From contig NZ_JMTM01000060.1 of the NCBI RefSeq assembly GCF_001662485.1, forward strand, positions 214,478 through 278,477: a stretch of 64,000 bases of DNA, given 5' to 3'. The translations under genes and the position numbers were made by a program. Every line of letters starts with the position of its first letter. The first letter of the stretch is position 1. Source of the DNA: Flavobacterium succinicans. Lineage in GTDB: Bacteria; Bacteroidota; Bacteroidia; Flavobacteriales; Flavobacteriaceae. Shown piece after piece: positions 43,333-53,448 of this stretch. Under the pieces are notes generated by a model. That model was not told where the DNA came from. It worked only from the letters and a program-made list of their open reading frames with translations, and ran no database searches.

Positions 43333-44883
43333 ATGATAAAAAATTTCAAATGGGTACTGATTGCTTCTTTAGCATTTGTAGCTTGTAATAATGATGATGA
43401 AGTAACGATTGATTCGAATTCATCAGACGGAAAGCCCTTAACCGCAGGATCTGCTGTTGTAACAAAATATATTGCTTTAGGAGATTCTTATGCTGCTGGA
43501 TATAGTGATAATGCACTTTTTAAAACCGGACAAGAAGGATCCTATGCGAATATTATTGCGCAACAATTTGCTTTGGCGGGCGGTGGTGATTTTAAAACTC
43601 CATTTATGGCTGATAATGTAGGCGGATTGTTATTAGGTGGTAATGTAATTGCTGGCACAAGGTTGTATTTTAATGGTTCTGCACCGGTAGCGGTTGCAGG
43701 AAAACCTTCTACTGAGGTGACTACTAAGCTAACAGGCCCCTTTAATAATTTGGGTGTACCAGGTGCTAAAAGTTATCATTTGGTGGCTCCAGGGTATGGT
43801 AATGTTGCTGGAGTAGCTGCAGGGCTGGCTAATCCTTATTTTGCAAGATTTGCTACTACTGCCTCAACAACTGTAGTTGCTGATGCTGTTGCTCAAGATC
43901 CTACTTTCTTTTCTTTATGGATTGGGGGCAATGATATTTTAGGGTATGCAACTTCTGGAGGAACAGGCAAAGATCAAAAAGGGAATTTAAATCCAGCTAC
44001 TTACGCAGGTAATGATATCACAGATCCTAATGTATTTGCTAGTGCTTATTCAAATATTGTTAATGCCTTGACAGCAAAAGGGGCTAAGGGTGTGGTGGCT
44101 AATTTGCCATATGTGACCGCATTGCCATATTTTACAACGGTACCTTTTAATCCACTTTCTAATTCAGTATTAGGAGGAGGTAATGTTGCTGTAGGTCAAG
44201 CAACCGTTGCAGCCTTAAATACGCAATTATATGGTCCATTAAAGCAGGCTTTAACAGCTTTTGGAGCTGGTGATAGAATTAATTTGTTATCAACAACTGT
44301 GGCTAATCCGTTATTGATTAAAGATGAATCTTTAACTGATTTATCTGCTCAATTGACTGCTGCTTTTACTCCGACTTTAGGAGCTCAAACAGCTGCTTTT
44401 TATGGTCAAGTGTTTGGTCAAGCTAGGCAAGCTTCAAAAGATGATTTAGTCGTGTTAACTGCGCAAACAGTGATTGGTAGTTCCCCAGCTGGGATTCCGG
44501 CACCATTAAATAAATTTGGTATTACTTATCCAATGCAAGATAAAGATGTTTTGACTAAAGTAGAAATCGCCGAAGTAAAAGTAGCTACAGATGCTTATAA
44601 CGTTACTATTAAGTCAATTGCTGATGCAAAAGGTTTGGCTTTTGTGGAGCTAAAAGGAGTAACAGATAAATTAGCAAGTGGGGGAATTGTTTATGATGGC
44701 TATAATACAACTTCTACTTTTGTTACTGGCGGCATGTTCTCTTTAGATGGCGTTCATCCAAGTCCAAGAGGATATGCTATAATAGCAAACCTATTTACAG
44801 AAGCTATTAATGCAAAATATGGTGCGAACTTTAAAAGTGTTAATGTAGGGCTTTATCGTATATTGTATCCAGCATCACTATAA
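43333..44883 (+). CDS. SGNH/GDSL-type hydrolase lipoprotein
   Basis: A 516-aa surface lipoprotein: signal peptide ending FVACN (Cys about 18), then a GDSL-type esterase domain. Block I is YIALGDSYAAGYSDN with Ser52, block III is WIGGNDILG with Asn200, and block V is DGVHPSPRGYA with Asp472 and His475, so the catalytic set is complete. It is larger than simple SGNH esterases because of insertions between blocks. Encoded 29 bases after a TonB-dependent receptor and ended by a terminator, it probably cleaves an ester at the cell surface and passes the product to the receptor. The substrate is unknown. Confidence 0.93.
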   Translation: MIKNFKWVLIASLAFVACNNDDEVTIDSNSSDGKPLTAGSAVVTKYIALGDSYAAGYSDNALFKTGQEGSYANIIAQQFALAGGGDFKTPFMADNVGGLLLGGNVIAGTRLYFNGSAPVAVAGKPSTEVTTKLTGPFNNLGVPGAKSYHLVAPGYGNVAGVAAGLANPYFARFATTASTTVVADAVAQDPTFFSLWIGGNDILGYATSGGTGKDQKGNLNPATYAGNDITDPNVFASAYSNIVNALTAKGAKGVVANLPYVTALPYFTTVPFNPLSNSVLGGGNVAVGQATVAALNTQLYGPLKQALTAFGAGDRINLLSTTVANPLLIKDESLTDLSAQLTAAFTPTLGAQTAAFYGQVFGQARQASKDDLVVLTAQTVIGSSPAGIPAPLNKFGITYPMQDKDVLTKVEIAEVKVATDAYNVTIKSIADAKGLAFVELKGVTDKLASGGIVYDGYNTTSTFVTGGMFSLDGVHPSPRGYAIIANLFTEAINAKYGANFKSVNVGLYRILYPASL

Positions 44884-44911
44884 AATAACCAAACAACCAT
44901 AACCAATTAAG

Positions 44912-44942
44912 ACCATCTATATAATGTAGGTGGTTTTTTTAT
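44912..44942 (+). terminator. Terminator of the receptor-SGNH operon
   Basis: Stem ACCATCTA / TAGGTGGT with one G-T pair, 7-nt loop and T7. Confidence 0.85.
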
Positions 44943-45049
44943 TGAAGAGAAAAATAAATTTGTTGAAAGAGAAGAGGGGGTTTTGTGAGTTTGATAAAAA
45001 ATATCATTTTTTTTAAAAAAAAGGTATTGATTATGTATTTTAAAAAATA

Positions 45050-45057
45050 TATCTTTG
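45050..45057 (+). promoter_or_regulatory. -7 element for atpDC
   Basis: TATCTTTG, exact match; TTG at 45027-45029 lies 20 bases upstream and may be the -33 element. The leader to the ATG is about 78 bases. Confidence 0.65.
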
Positions 45058-45138
45058 CACACGGAAAAAAGCATCTGATAGACCTGATTTTTGAGGATGA
45101 ATTTCACAAACCTAAATAGCTATTTAATAAATACATAA

Positions 45139-46653
<1,515 letters not shown>

Positions 46654-46655
46654 AA

Positions 46656-46718
46656 TCAGTTGGTAGTTTTCAGTTGGTTGTTGTAAAACTTCTAACTTCT
46701 AACTTCTAACATCTAACT
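46656..46718. repeat. CAGTTGG and CTTCTAA word repeats between atpD and atpC
   Basis: Two CAGTTGG(T/TT) words and then three tandem CTTCTAA heptamers (46689-46709) plus one CATCTAA. The array fills the gap inside an otherwise tight atpDC operon. Confidence 0.8.
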
Positions 46719-46726
46719 TAAAATAT

Positions 46727-47008
46727 ATGATTTTAGAAATTGTATCAGCAGAAGCAAAATTATTTCAAGGAGAAATTACTTCTATTACCCTTCCAGGTGT
46801 AGACGGTAGTTTTCAAATCTTGAATAATCACGCGCCAATTGTCTCGTTACTAAAACAAGGAACTGTAAAAATTGCAGCTAATAGTTTTGATTTTATAAGC
46901 GAAGGAGAAACTAAATTTAAAAAAGTTTCTAATCAATTATACACACTTGATATCGAGTCTGGAACAATTGAAATGAAAGACAATAAATTAATTCTTTTAG
47001 CCGACTAA
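46727..47008 (+). CDS. atpC: F1 ATP synthase subunit epsilon, short form
   Basis: Rotor subunit of F1, 93 aa. The N-terminal beta-sandwich is complete (EIVSAEAKLFQGEITSITLPG, DGSFQILNNHAPIVSLLKQGTVKI), but the C-terminal helical hairpin that inhibits ATP hydrolysis in E. coli (total 139 aa) is missing. Short epsilons are usual in Bacteroidota. Cotranscribed with atpD despite the repeat-filled gap and followed by a strong terminator. Confidence 0.93.
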   Translation: MILEIVSAEAKLFQGEITSITLPGVDGSFQILNNHAPIVSLLKQGTVKIAANSFDFISEGETKFKKVSNQLYTLDIESGTIEMKDNKLILLAD

Positions 47009-47025
47009 GAGAATATAAAATAGAA

Positions 47026-47062
47026 AAGAAAGCCCAACAATTTTGTTGGGCTTTCTTGTTTT
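47026..47062 (+). terminator. Terminator of atpDC
   Basis: Perfect 15-bp inverted repeat AAGAAAGCCCAACAA and its complement with a very short loop, then GTTTT. Confidence 0.93.
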
Positions 47063-47070
47063 ATGTCCTA

Positions 47071-47105
47071 TTAAAAACCTAACAGGGGTTCAATCCTGTT
47101 AGGTT
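47071..47105 (-). terminator. Terminator of the PAP2 envelope group
   Basis: Perfect 11-bp stem AACCTAACAGG / CCTGTTAGGTT; read leftward it is followed by T5. The text also resembles a short-word repeat. Confidence 0.75.
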
Positions 47106-47163
47106 GCATTGATAATAAGAGCAATAACCAATTGTTATATTACCAACTTTTTATTTTTGTTCT

Positions 47164-48720
47164 TTATTCAGCACCATCTGTTTTGGCTCTTGAAACTGCG
47201 AATGCGCCAACTGTTTCACCTAGTAGTAATCCTTTTTCGCAATCGCTTCTATAGTGGATGGCTCCATATAGTCTTGAATTGGATGCCTCTTTGGCGAAGG
47301 CATTGAATTTTTCTTTTGATTCAGGTAAAAGATGTGATAATACTGTTGCTGCAGCTGCGCTAAAGGTGGAGTGGCCAGAAACATAGGCTGGGAAATTAGG
47401 TATTCCTGTTGTAGTTTTTATCGATGGGTCCATTTGCGAAGGTCTTGGGTTGAAATAGAAGTACTTGGCATCCCAACAACTAATGGCGGCATCCATCATG
47501 GCGATGTTAAGTAAAGCCATATTTCTCGCCCAACGAATTTCACTGTAATTTTGTGGTACAAAATATTCAGTTGCAATGGCATTCCAATGTCCAGGAGGGG
47601 TATAAGTGCCTACGCCATCTGCCCAAAAAGTCACAATTCGTTGTTGTTCTTTAGTGAGACTAGTGCTAAATTTTTTTATCTCGGCTAGTTCTTTTGCAAA
47701 AGCTTCAGATTTCGTTGATGGAGGAGGTAGAGGACGGCTCGCTAATACATCAGCTGACGTCATTAAGAACGATTTTACATTTCCAAACAATGGTAGCATC
47801 GGTGGGCGTTTTGGTGCATCAAGTGAAATCCACGGAGTTTCTCCTTTTGCGATAGCATTGGATTCTAATTGAGCCCATATTGCTGGTGTTCCTATTGCGG
47901 CTCCTGCTCCATCGCTTGCGGCTCTAGCAATAAATTTAGCAGCAATTTTTCTTCCTAGGGCAATTCCAGCTTCCACATCGCTGCGCACATTGGCACCACT
48001 AATGATTCGGTATAGTTTTTCTTCATCTGCTTTTTCTTGTATGTAAGCGATTTCTGTTGGGAAAAGTAATTTTAGTAATTCTACCGTTACTCCAGACAGT
48101 ACTCCGTCTTCGGAGGGGTAGGCGGGTAAAGTGCTTTTAGGTACTAACACTTGTAAGGTCGCATCTACAGTATAGGGAGTGGCTCTATTGTATAATTTTT
48201 TGTAATGCCAAGCGGAGATTAATGCGTCATATTGTGCGGCACTTACATACGCATAGGCTCTTGCTGCATAAGGTGGATTTGAAAAGGGAAATTGCGGATA
48301 CCCAAATGGATTGGCAGCAGAAGGAGCAGGATAAGTTCCGTCTTCGTTTTGATAGGGTGGGCGATTGTGTCTAGCAACCAAGGTGCGCATAATTTCATTC
48401 CAACGTAAAACACCACCCACGCGCCAATAGGCAATGATTTTTTTTTGTTCTTCGGTTATACCAGCTTGGTAGCTTTTGATTTCGTTAATTTCTCGTGTGT
48501 ATGCAGCCGTATTAGTAGCTACTGGAACATCGATTGGGAATTCATCAGGTGATGTAAGTAAAATTGGTTTCCAAGTTCCTCCGTTAGCATCGATATTGGT
48601 TGGATTTAAGGCCTGAAAATTATCATTACGTTCTGTAACCTCTTCACTACAAGAAAAAATAAATAAAGACAGTGCGATGATAAGGCTATTTAAAAAAGAT
48701 TGGTTTAGTTTAGTTTTCAT
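47164..48720 (-). CDS. PAP2/vanadium-haloperoxidase superfamily lipoprotein
   Basis: A 518-aa lipoprotein (signal peptide ending FIFSCS, Cys about 24) with a C-terminal PAP2-type active site: KYFYFNPRPSQ (Lys and Arg of the first motif), YVSGHSTFSA (second motif His) and SRLYGAIHYRSDCEKG (Arg and His of the third). In the superfamily these residues bind either phosphate (phosphatases) or vanadate (haloperoxidases). The long N-terminal helical part (ITEEQKKIIAYWRVGGVLRWNE, then AYAYVSAAQYDALISAWHYKK) is that of bacterial vanadium-haloperoxidase-like proteins. Phosphatase or haloperoxidase activity cannot be separated by eye. It overlaps the upstream barrel gene by 11 bases. Confidence 0.88.
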   Translation of the reverse strand: MKTKLNQSFLNSLIIALSLFIFSCSEEVTERNDNFQALNPTNIDANGGTWKPILLTSPDEFPIDVPVATNTAAYTREINEIKSYQAGITEEQKKIIAYWRVGGVLRWNEIMRTLVARHNRPPYQNEDGTYPAPSAANPFGYPQFPFSNPPYAARAYAYVSAAQYDALISAWHYKKLYNRATPYTVDATLQVLVPKSTLPAYPSEDGVLSGVTVELLKLLFPTEIAYIQEKADEEKLYRIISGANVRSDVEAGIALGRKIAAKFIARAASDGAGAAIGTPAIWAQLESNAIAKGETPWISLDAPKRPPMLPLFGNVKSFLMTSADVLASRPLPPPSTKSEAFAKELAEIKKFSTSLTKEQQRIVTFWADGVGTYTPPGHWNAIATEYFVPQNYSEIRWARNMALLNIAMMDAAISCWDAKYFYFNPRPSQMDPSIKTTTGIPNFPAYVSGHSTFSAAAATVLSHLLPESKEKFNAFAKEASNSRLYGAIHYRSDCEKGLLLGETVGAFAVSRAKTDGAE

Positions 48721-49636
48721 TTTCGGTAGATTTTTTTTCAAAATTGATAATATAAAATAAGCCTCCGTAAACGGTTTTTGATTGTCCAACATTTTTACCT
48801 TCAGCTACATAATTGTACCCGCCAATTATTGATAATTCAGGGATGCTTTTTAAGGTGTATTTTGTATTTATACCATACCGTATGGCATTCATAGTGTTGC
48901 TAGGAAATGGCATATTGTTTTTGGTAATATCAAAACCTCCTTTTTGTGTTACCCAGTTATCAATTATAAATTCGGCTATTAATCGATTAGAACGATAACC
49001 CATTCTAAAATTAACCGAAATAGCATCAGGCATATTCACTTCATTTGAATAGATGATTTCGTCATTCGTTAAATAGGAATTTCGTTCAATGGTAACGTTT
49101 GCTCGTTTTATATAAGCTCCAGAAAGCGTACTAAAAAAATTCCCTCTTTGAAAATCTCCCATAACTCGTAATGTCCCAGTTTTGCTTCCGAGGCCCAAGC
49201 TCAAGGGTAAATAATCCACGGCATAATTGGATAGTGGAGTAGTATAACTTCCAATGAAATAAAGGGAATAGGTGTTTTTTCCAATTGATTTTTCAATTGG
49301 CATGTATTTTAGAGTTAAAGAAAGGTCTTGTATTCCTTTTTGACCTTTCATAGTGCCTTCAGAAGCATTGGTTTTAACATAAGGCAAATTAAAAAGCACA
49401 TTCAATTTATCTGAAATTCCATAATTTCCCATGATACCAATAGATTTTGTGCTTACTGTACCAAGATTAAGGTTGGTTCTTTTGAAATCGCCTTCCCAAT
49501 AGTTATCCCAACTACTGTATTGGTATATTGCTCCTGTGCAAAAGTTGTTTTTGCTCATCATTATTCCGTCAATTTCGGTTTGAGCTTTTGTGTGTAAGAA
49601 TGTCATTAATAGACAACTTAAAATGATTTTTTTCAT
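48710..49636 (-). CDS. Probable outer-membrane beta-barrel protein
   Basis: A 308-aa exported protein (signal peptide MKKIILSCLLMTFLHTKA, cleavage before QTEIDG). The mature part consists of alternating amphipathic strands: FCTGAIYQYSSWDNYW, SIGIMGNYGISDKLNVLFNLPYV, GIQDLSLTLKYMP, YSLYFIGSYTTPL, FFSTLSGAYIKR, ISVNFRMGYRSNRLIAEFIID and YGGLFYIINFEKK. The pattern NYGISDKLNVLFNLPYV is that of FadL/phenol-degradation (MetA)-type barrels, but this is only a resemblance. It overlaps the PAP2 lipoprotein gene and follows a second barrel gene by 29 bases. Confidence 0.8.
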   Translation of the reverse strand: MKKIILSCLLMTFLHTKAQTEIDGIMMSKNNFCTGAIYQYSSWDNYWEGDFKRTNLNLGTVSTKSIGIMGNYGISDKLNVLFNLPYVKTNASEGTMKGQKGIQDLSLTLKYMPIEKSIGKNTYSLYFIGSYTTPLSNYAVDYLPLSLGLGSKTGTLRVMGDFQRGNFFSTLSGAYIKRANVTIERNSYLTNDEIIYSNEVNMPDAISVNFRMGYRSNRLIAEFIIDNWVTQKGGFDITKNNMPFPSNTMNAIRYGINTKYTLKSIPELSIIGGYNYVAEGKNVGQSKTVYGGLFYIINFEKKSTENEN

Positions 49637-49665
49637 TTAAATAATCAAAAGGGTTAGTACTATTT

Positions 49666-50868
49666 TTACGAGTGGGGAGTGGGTGTAACACTAAACTTTT
49701 TGTTCAAATTAAAACGATACGAATAGCCAATGTTAATGGAGTAATCTGCAAATGCTGCATCTCCTTGCACGTGAACATATTTACTTGGGTCCGTGATTAC
49801 AGAATTTTGTAAGTTTTGACTAGCGATGTCTGCCGCGCTTTGAATACGGTTTTTAACTATGTTATAAGGTATAAATAGACTAAAGCCATGTTTTCCTAGA
49901 CGATAGGAAATGCCATATTCTATTGCAATAACATAACCTGGTCTTCGGTAGGCTACTTGACCTCCAAAGGCATCATAGGCTGGGATTCCTTCAAACCTTC
50001 CTGCTAATGAAATGGATAGGTTTTCTTTCTTATCTACCGCCGCTACTACTCCTAAACGACCAAAATATTGATCGGGTGAGGCGTATATTTCGTAGCCTTC
50101 TAGTCCTGCTTTTGGCGTGGATTTGAAAGTGCCATTTGATTCTTGAGGATTGAATAAGTAATAGCCGTTCAAAAAGCCATAAAGTCTTCCTGATAATTTT
50201 CGGAATGCTTGTATTTCAATAGTATAGCCTACGCCGCCATCACCGGGTTGAATGGCTTGATCCATGACTACGTTTTGAGTGGTTCCGTTGGCTTGAGGGG
50301 CATCGTCTCTGCGGTCGTGACTGCCGTTGTTTAGTTTTATCCCTATGCCAATCATTACATTTCCTTTGGTTACTTTCGTAGGGTCCAAAGCCCAAAAGTT
50401 GGCACTTAAACGGACATCCGCTAAACCATCAGCATAAACACTATATCTTAAAGTGTCTTTTATTGGAGTGGTTTGTCTCAAAACTTGTGATCGCTCGTTG
50501 TGGACGTATGGAATTGTTGCGTTTAATTGGATTCTATTGGTTAGTCCATAAGAAAAATTCAAATCTATCGCGTGCGAATAGATGTTTACAGCATTTCCAA
50601 GTTCTTTACCGTTTGCATCGTGTCCGCCACCGGTAGTTTGTCTCTCTAGTTGTTCTTCCTTTCCAACAAAATGGCGCCAAGAATGAAAATACCTGTAGTT
50701 TGTGCCTACTTGAAATTCTCCTTCTTTAAGGTTGTATGAGTTGGTAGCATTTATGTTTTGTCCTCCCATTTGTCTTACTGCAACACAGCCTTGTGCAGCA
50801 ATTTTAGTAATCATCAGTAAGGTAATTAATGGTAAATACACATTAATTTTACGAAAAAGTATCGGCAT
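49666..50868 (-). CDS. Probable outer-membrane beta-barrel protein (second)
   Basis: A 400-aa exported protein with signal peptide (hydrophobic INVYLPLITLLMITKIAA, cleavage before QGCVAV). Strand pattern and text resemble the neighbouring barrel: FQVGTNYRYFHSWRHFVG, INLNFSYGLTNRIQLNATIPYVHNE-type segment DLNFSYGLTNRIQLNATIPY, ADVRLSANFWALD, VMIGIGIKLN, and a final YSINIGYSYRFNLNKKF. The likely start is MPILFRKINVYLP; the ATG eight codons earlier adds a non-signal-like stretch. The two barrels and the PAP2 lipoprotein form one leftward unit; function is unknown. Confidence 0.78.
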   Translation of the reverse strand: MPILFRKINVYLPLITLLMITKIAAQGCVAVRQMGGQNINATNSYNLKEGEFQVGTNYRYFHSWRHFVGKEEQLERQTTGGGHDANGKELGNAVNIYSHAIDLNFSYGLTNRIQLNATIPYVHNERSQVLRQTTPIKDTLRYSVYADGLADVRLSANFWALDPTKVTKGNVMIGIGIKLNNGSHDRRDDAPQANGTTQNVVMDQAIQPGDGGVGYTIEIQAFRKLSGRLYGFLNGYYLFNPQESNGTFKSTPKAGLEGYEIYASPDQYFGRLGVVAAVDKKENLSISLAGRFEGIPAYDAFGGQVAYRRPGYVIAIEYGISYRLGKHGFSLFIPYNIVKNRIQSAADIASQNLQNSVITDPSKYVHVQGDAAFADYSINIGYSYRFNLNKKFSVTPTPHS

Positions 50869-51128
50869 GGTGGTTGTTTTTACAGGCAGCACAAGTCTTT
50901 TATGTCATTACTCTTTTTTGGAGAATAATTTTCATAATCAAGTTGCTGTCTGTGCTCTTATTCTTTCGAAAAGAGGTTGGATTAGTTTAATTCTTAAATA
51001 GCACAAGCTGGGTAGTCCTCATTCTTTTGATGCTAAAAAAGCTAGGTTAAAAATAGCTTGTCGTCAATGAAGTTTACTTTAGTGGTGTAGCTTCATTGGT
51101 TTTGAATCAATTGAAAATGAAAACAGAA

Positions 51129-51671
51129 TTAAACTAAATCTGGAGGAGAAAAAGGGGTGTTGAAATAACCGCAAAGTGGTCTAGCATTTTGTGTTTGCTG
51201 ATGCGAATCAGTTTCAAAAGGATGATACGTAGGTACATTTATAACTATGGGTTTTGTAACCACATAATCAGAGATAAATGTTTTTAGAAGTTTTTTTGCT
51301 GGTGACTCTTTTGATGGAGAATCATCAAATAATTGTTGATTTACAAGGTTTGTGAGTTCAGAGCTAATTTTGTCTTGATGCGTGTTTGGCAAATAATACA
51401 AGTACAGGATGTTGTTTTTTATACGTTTTTTAAAAACATGATAATATGTATTGTTGATTTCTATGTTTTGGTTTACGTATTCAAAGTCGGTGTCTTGTAC
51501 AAAAGAATAAATGGAAGCGTTTACTTCAAGAACCTGGTATTCAGAAGTTGCTTTTTCTTGCATACTAGAGACCCATTGGTGTTCTTCTTTTTGATGAAAT
51601 AGAAGATAATACCCTATTACATTGTAAAATAAGGAGGCAATTAAAAATACCGATGCCAAACGTTTCATCAT
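51129..51671 (-). CDS. Membrane-anchored hypothetical protein
   Basis: A 180-aa protein not recognised as a named family. One N-terminal hydrophobic helix (LASVFLIASLFYNVIGYYLLF) is followed by a soluble, strand-rich domain (YQVLEVNASIYSFV, TYYHVFKKRIKNNILYLYYLPN) and a Pro-rich C-terminal tail ending YFNTPFSPPDLV. The helix looks like an uncleaved anchor, placing the rest in the periplasm. It lies about 260 bases upstream of the second barrel gene in the same direction and may be the first gene of the PAP2 envelope group; that gap holds no gene and no clear signal. Confidence 0.7.
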   Translation of the reverse strand: MMKRLASVFLIASLFYNVIGYYLLFHQKEEHQWVSSMQEKATSEYQVLEVNASIYSFVQDTDFEYVNQNIEINNTYYHVFKKRIKNNILYLYYLPNTHQDKISSELTNLVNQQLFDDSPSKESPAKKLLKTFISDYVVTKPIVINVPTYHPFETDSHQQTQNARPLCGYFNTPFSPPDLV

Positions 51672-51675
51672 AATT

Positions 51676-51683
51676 CGAAAGTA
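51676..51683 (-). promoter_or_regulatory. Probable -7 element for the 180-aa gene (variant)
   Basis: CGAAAGTA, leftward TACTTTCG, one mismatch to TAnnTTTG. It is very close to the first ATG, so the second ATG at 51668 or a leaderless start is possible. Confidence 0.35.
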
Positions 51684-51855
51684 AAAAACTAAATGACTTA
51701 TTAACAGGTTTTTAGTATTTATTAAGAATTATTTAACAAATAAAAATTATAAAATACAATTTTATTTACAAATAATAAGAAATAGTGTTTGTATTTGTAT
51801 AAAAAAATGCTATTTCGTTAAAATGCGTATTGAATTTCAATCGAAAAAAAGTGCT

Positions 51856-51863
51856 TATTTTTG
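51856..51863 (+). promoter_or_regulatory. -7 element for bioF
   Basis: TATTTTTG, exact match, six bases before the chosen ATG; a TTG at 51861 overlaps it and is not a plausible start. Confidence 0.6.
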
Positions 51864-51869
51864 TTTCCT

Positions 51870-53030
51870 ATGAAAGCACTACCACAATCTCTTGCACATA
51901 AGTTAGCCATAAGGATGCAACACAACGCGCTTAGACAATTGCCATCTGCCAATCAATGGATTGATTTTGCGTCTAATGATTATCTAGGATTTTCCAAGAA
52001 CGAGACATTATTTAAGACGACTCATGAGTATTTGGTAGAATTGGGTATTTTAGAAAATGGCGCAACGGGTTCAAGACTACTCTCCGGGAATCATCCATTG
52101 TATCCATTGACAGAAGCTTTTATAGCTGATTTTCACGAATCACCATCGGCTTTACTTTTTAACTCAGGCTATGATGCCAATGTTGGTTTTTTTAGTGCTG
52201 TACCTCAAAAAGGGGATTTTATTTTGTTTGATGAATTGTGTCATGCATCCATAAGAGATGGGATTCAACTGTCCAATGCCAAAGGATATAAATTCAAACA
52301 TAACGATTTTGAGGATTTGGAGTTGTTGATTGAACGTTGTCATACCGAGCTCAGTCGAGGTAATTTGCATAACGAAATTTACATTGTTACCGAATCTGTT
52401 TTTTCTATGGATGGAGACTGTCCAAATTTAGAAGAACTGGTTCAAGTAACCACAAAACATAATTGCTATTTAGTTATTGATGAAGCCCACGCTTTGGGGG
52501 TTTTTGGGGAAAAAGGAGAAGGATTGGTGCAGTTTTTGGGTTTACAAGAGCATTTTTTTGCTCGCATTGTTACTTTTGGAAAAGGCTTAGGTTGTCATGG
52601 TGCTGTTGTGTTAGGTTCTGAGGAATTGAGTAGTTATTTGGTCAATTTTGCCAGAAGTTTTATATACACTACAGGGCTTTCTCCACATTCCGTTGCAACA
52701 ATTGGTATTGCTTATAAGGCGTTGGATGCTAAAGAAGCAGCAATTGGTGAATTGAAAGAGCGAATTATTTTTTTTAATCAAGAAAAAAGCCGCTTCAGTT
52801 TAAAACCGCTTTTCGTTCGAAGTAAATCGGCTATTCAATCGGCTATAATTCCAGGGAATGCTAATGTTAAAGCCATTGCAAAACAACTTCAAGACAAAGG
52901 TTTTGATGTAAAACCGATACTTTCTCCCACGGTTCCCGCCGGACAAGAGCGCTTGCGTTTTTGTTTACATAGCTACAATACCGAAGCTCAAATTTCGGAA
53001 GTTTTGTATGCTTTATCTTCTTGTCTCTAA
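51870..53030 (+). CDS. bioF: 8-amino-7-oxononanoate synthase
   Basis: First committed ring-chain enzyme of biotin synthesis: condenses pimeloyl thioester with alanine. PLP enzyme of the alpha-oxoamine synthase family, 386 aa. Cofactor Lys is in VTFGKGLGCHGA; WIDFASNDYLGFSKN, GATGSRLLSGNHPLY, SVFSMDGDCPNLEEL and VIDEAHALGVFGEKGEG are standard. Other members of the family (glycine C-acetyltransferase, serine palmitoyltransferase) are less likely given bioD and bioA in the same direction 2.7 kb away. The interruption between bioF and bioD is occupied by an ECF sigma module. Confidence 0.92.
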   Translation: MKALPQSLAHKLAIRMQHNALRQLPSANQWIDFASNDYLGFSKNETLFKTTHEYLVELGILENGATGSRLLSGNHPLYPLTEAFIADFHESPSALLFNSGYDANVGFFSAVPQKGDFILFDELCHASIRDGIQLSNAKGYKFKHNDFEDLELLIERCHTELSRGNLHNEIYIVTESVFSMDGDCPNLEELVQVTTKHNCYLVIDEAHALGVFGEKGEGLVQFLGLQEHFFARIVTFGKGLGCHGAVVLGSEELSSYLVNFARSFIYTTGLSPHSVATIGIAYKALDAKEAAIGELKERIIFFNQEKSRFSLKPLFVRSKSAIQSAIIPGNANVKAIAKQLQDKGFDVKPILSPTVPAGQERLRFCLHSYNTEAQISEVLYALSSCL

Positions 53031-53448
53031 AATAGGTCAATCTGAATTTTGTGGGTTTTCCGATTGATTAAAAAGCAAACACGAATTTCACTAATTTGCA
53101 CGAAAAGAGACTGTTTTGATGACTCAGCTTTATTGATGCCAGAGAATTTATGTGCTTATTTTTTAAATTAAATTTTATCTAATTCTTTTAAGATTAGCCA
53201 CAAATTATAAACCCTTGTGTAAATCTTTGCGAACCTTGCGGTTAAGTTAGCTGCGCATTCGTGTTAATTAGTGTAATTCGTGTTTGAATAAAAAAAATTA
53301 CACTTCATAAGTCTTGTGTTTTCTAGGTTTTTTTGAAAAAAACAAAAAAAGTTTGTAACGTTTTTAGTTGTTGATTACTTACGAGTCGTAATCAAATAAT
53401 TTAGCTATCGTTTTAATCATCAATCATTAATCCAAAAAATCAAAACCC
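53031..53448. other. Repeat-containing gap and control region of the ECF module
   Basis: No gene. It holds short words of the ACGAATTTCAC kind, one CTTTGCGAAC/TTGCGGTTAA copy at 53225-53245, a TGTAAC box followed by GTTTTTAG at 53354-53367 which might be an ECF-type -35 element, a perfect palindrome at 53379-53391, and a leader with AATCATCAATCA words before the small membrane gene. Confidence 0.6.
53379..53391. promoter_or_regulatory. Perfect 13-base palindrome, candidate operator
   Basis: TTACGA G TCGTAA, framed by a partial outer dyad GATTAC / GTAATC (53373-53393), 58 bases before the small membrane gene. Position and symmetry fit a dimeric regulator, which is inference. Confidence 0.4.
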
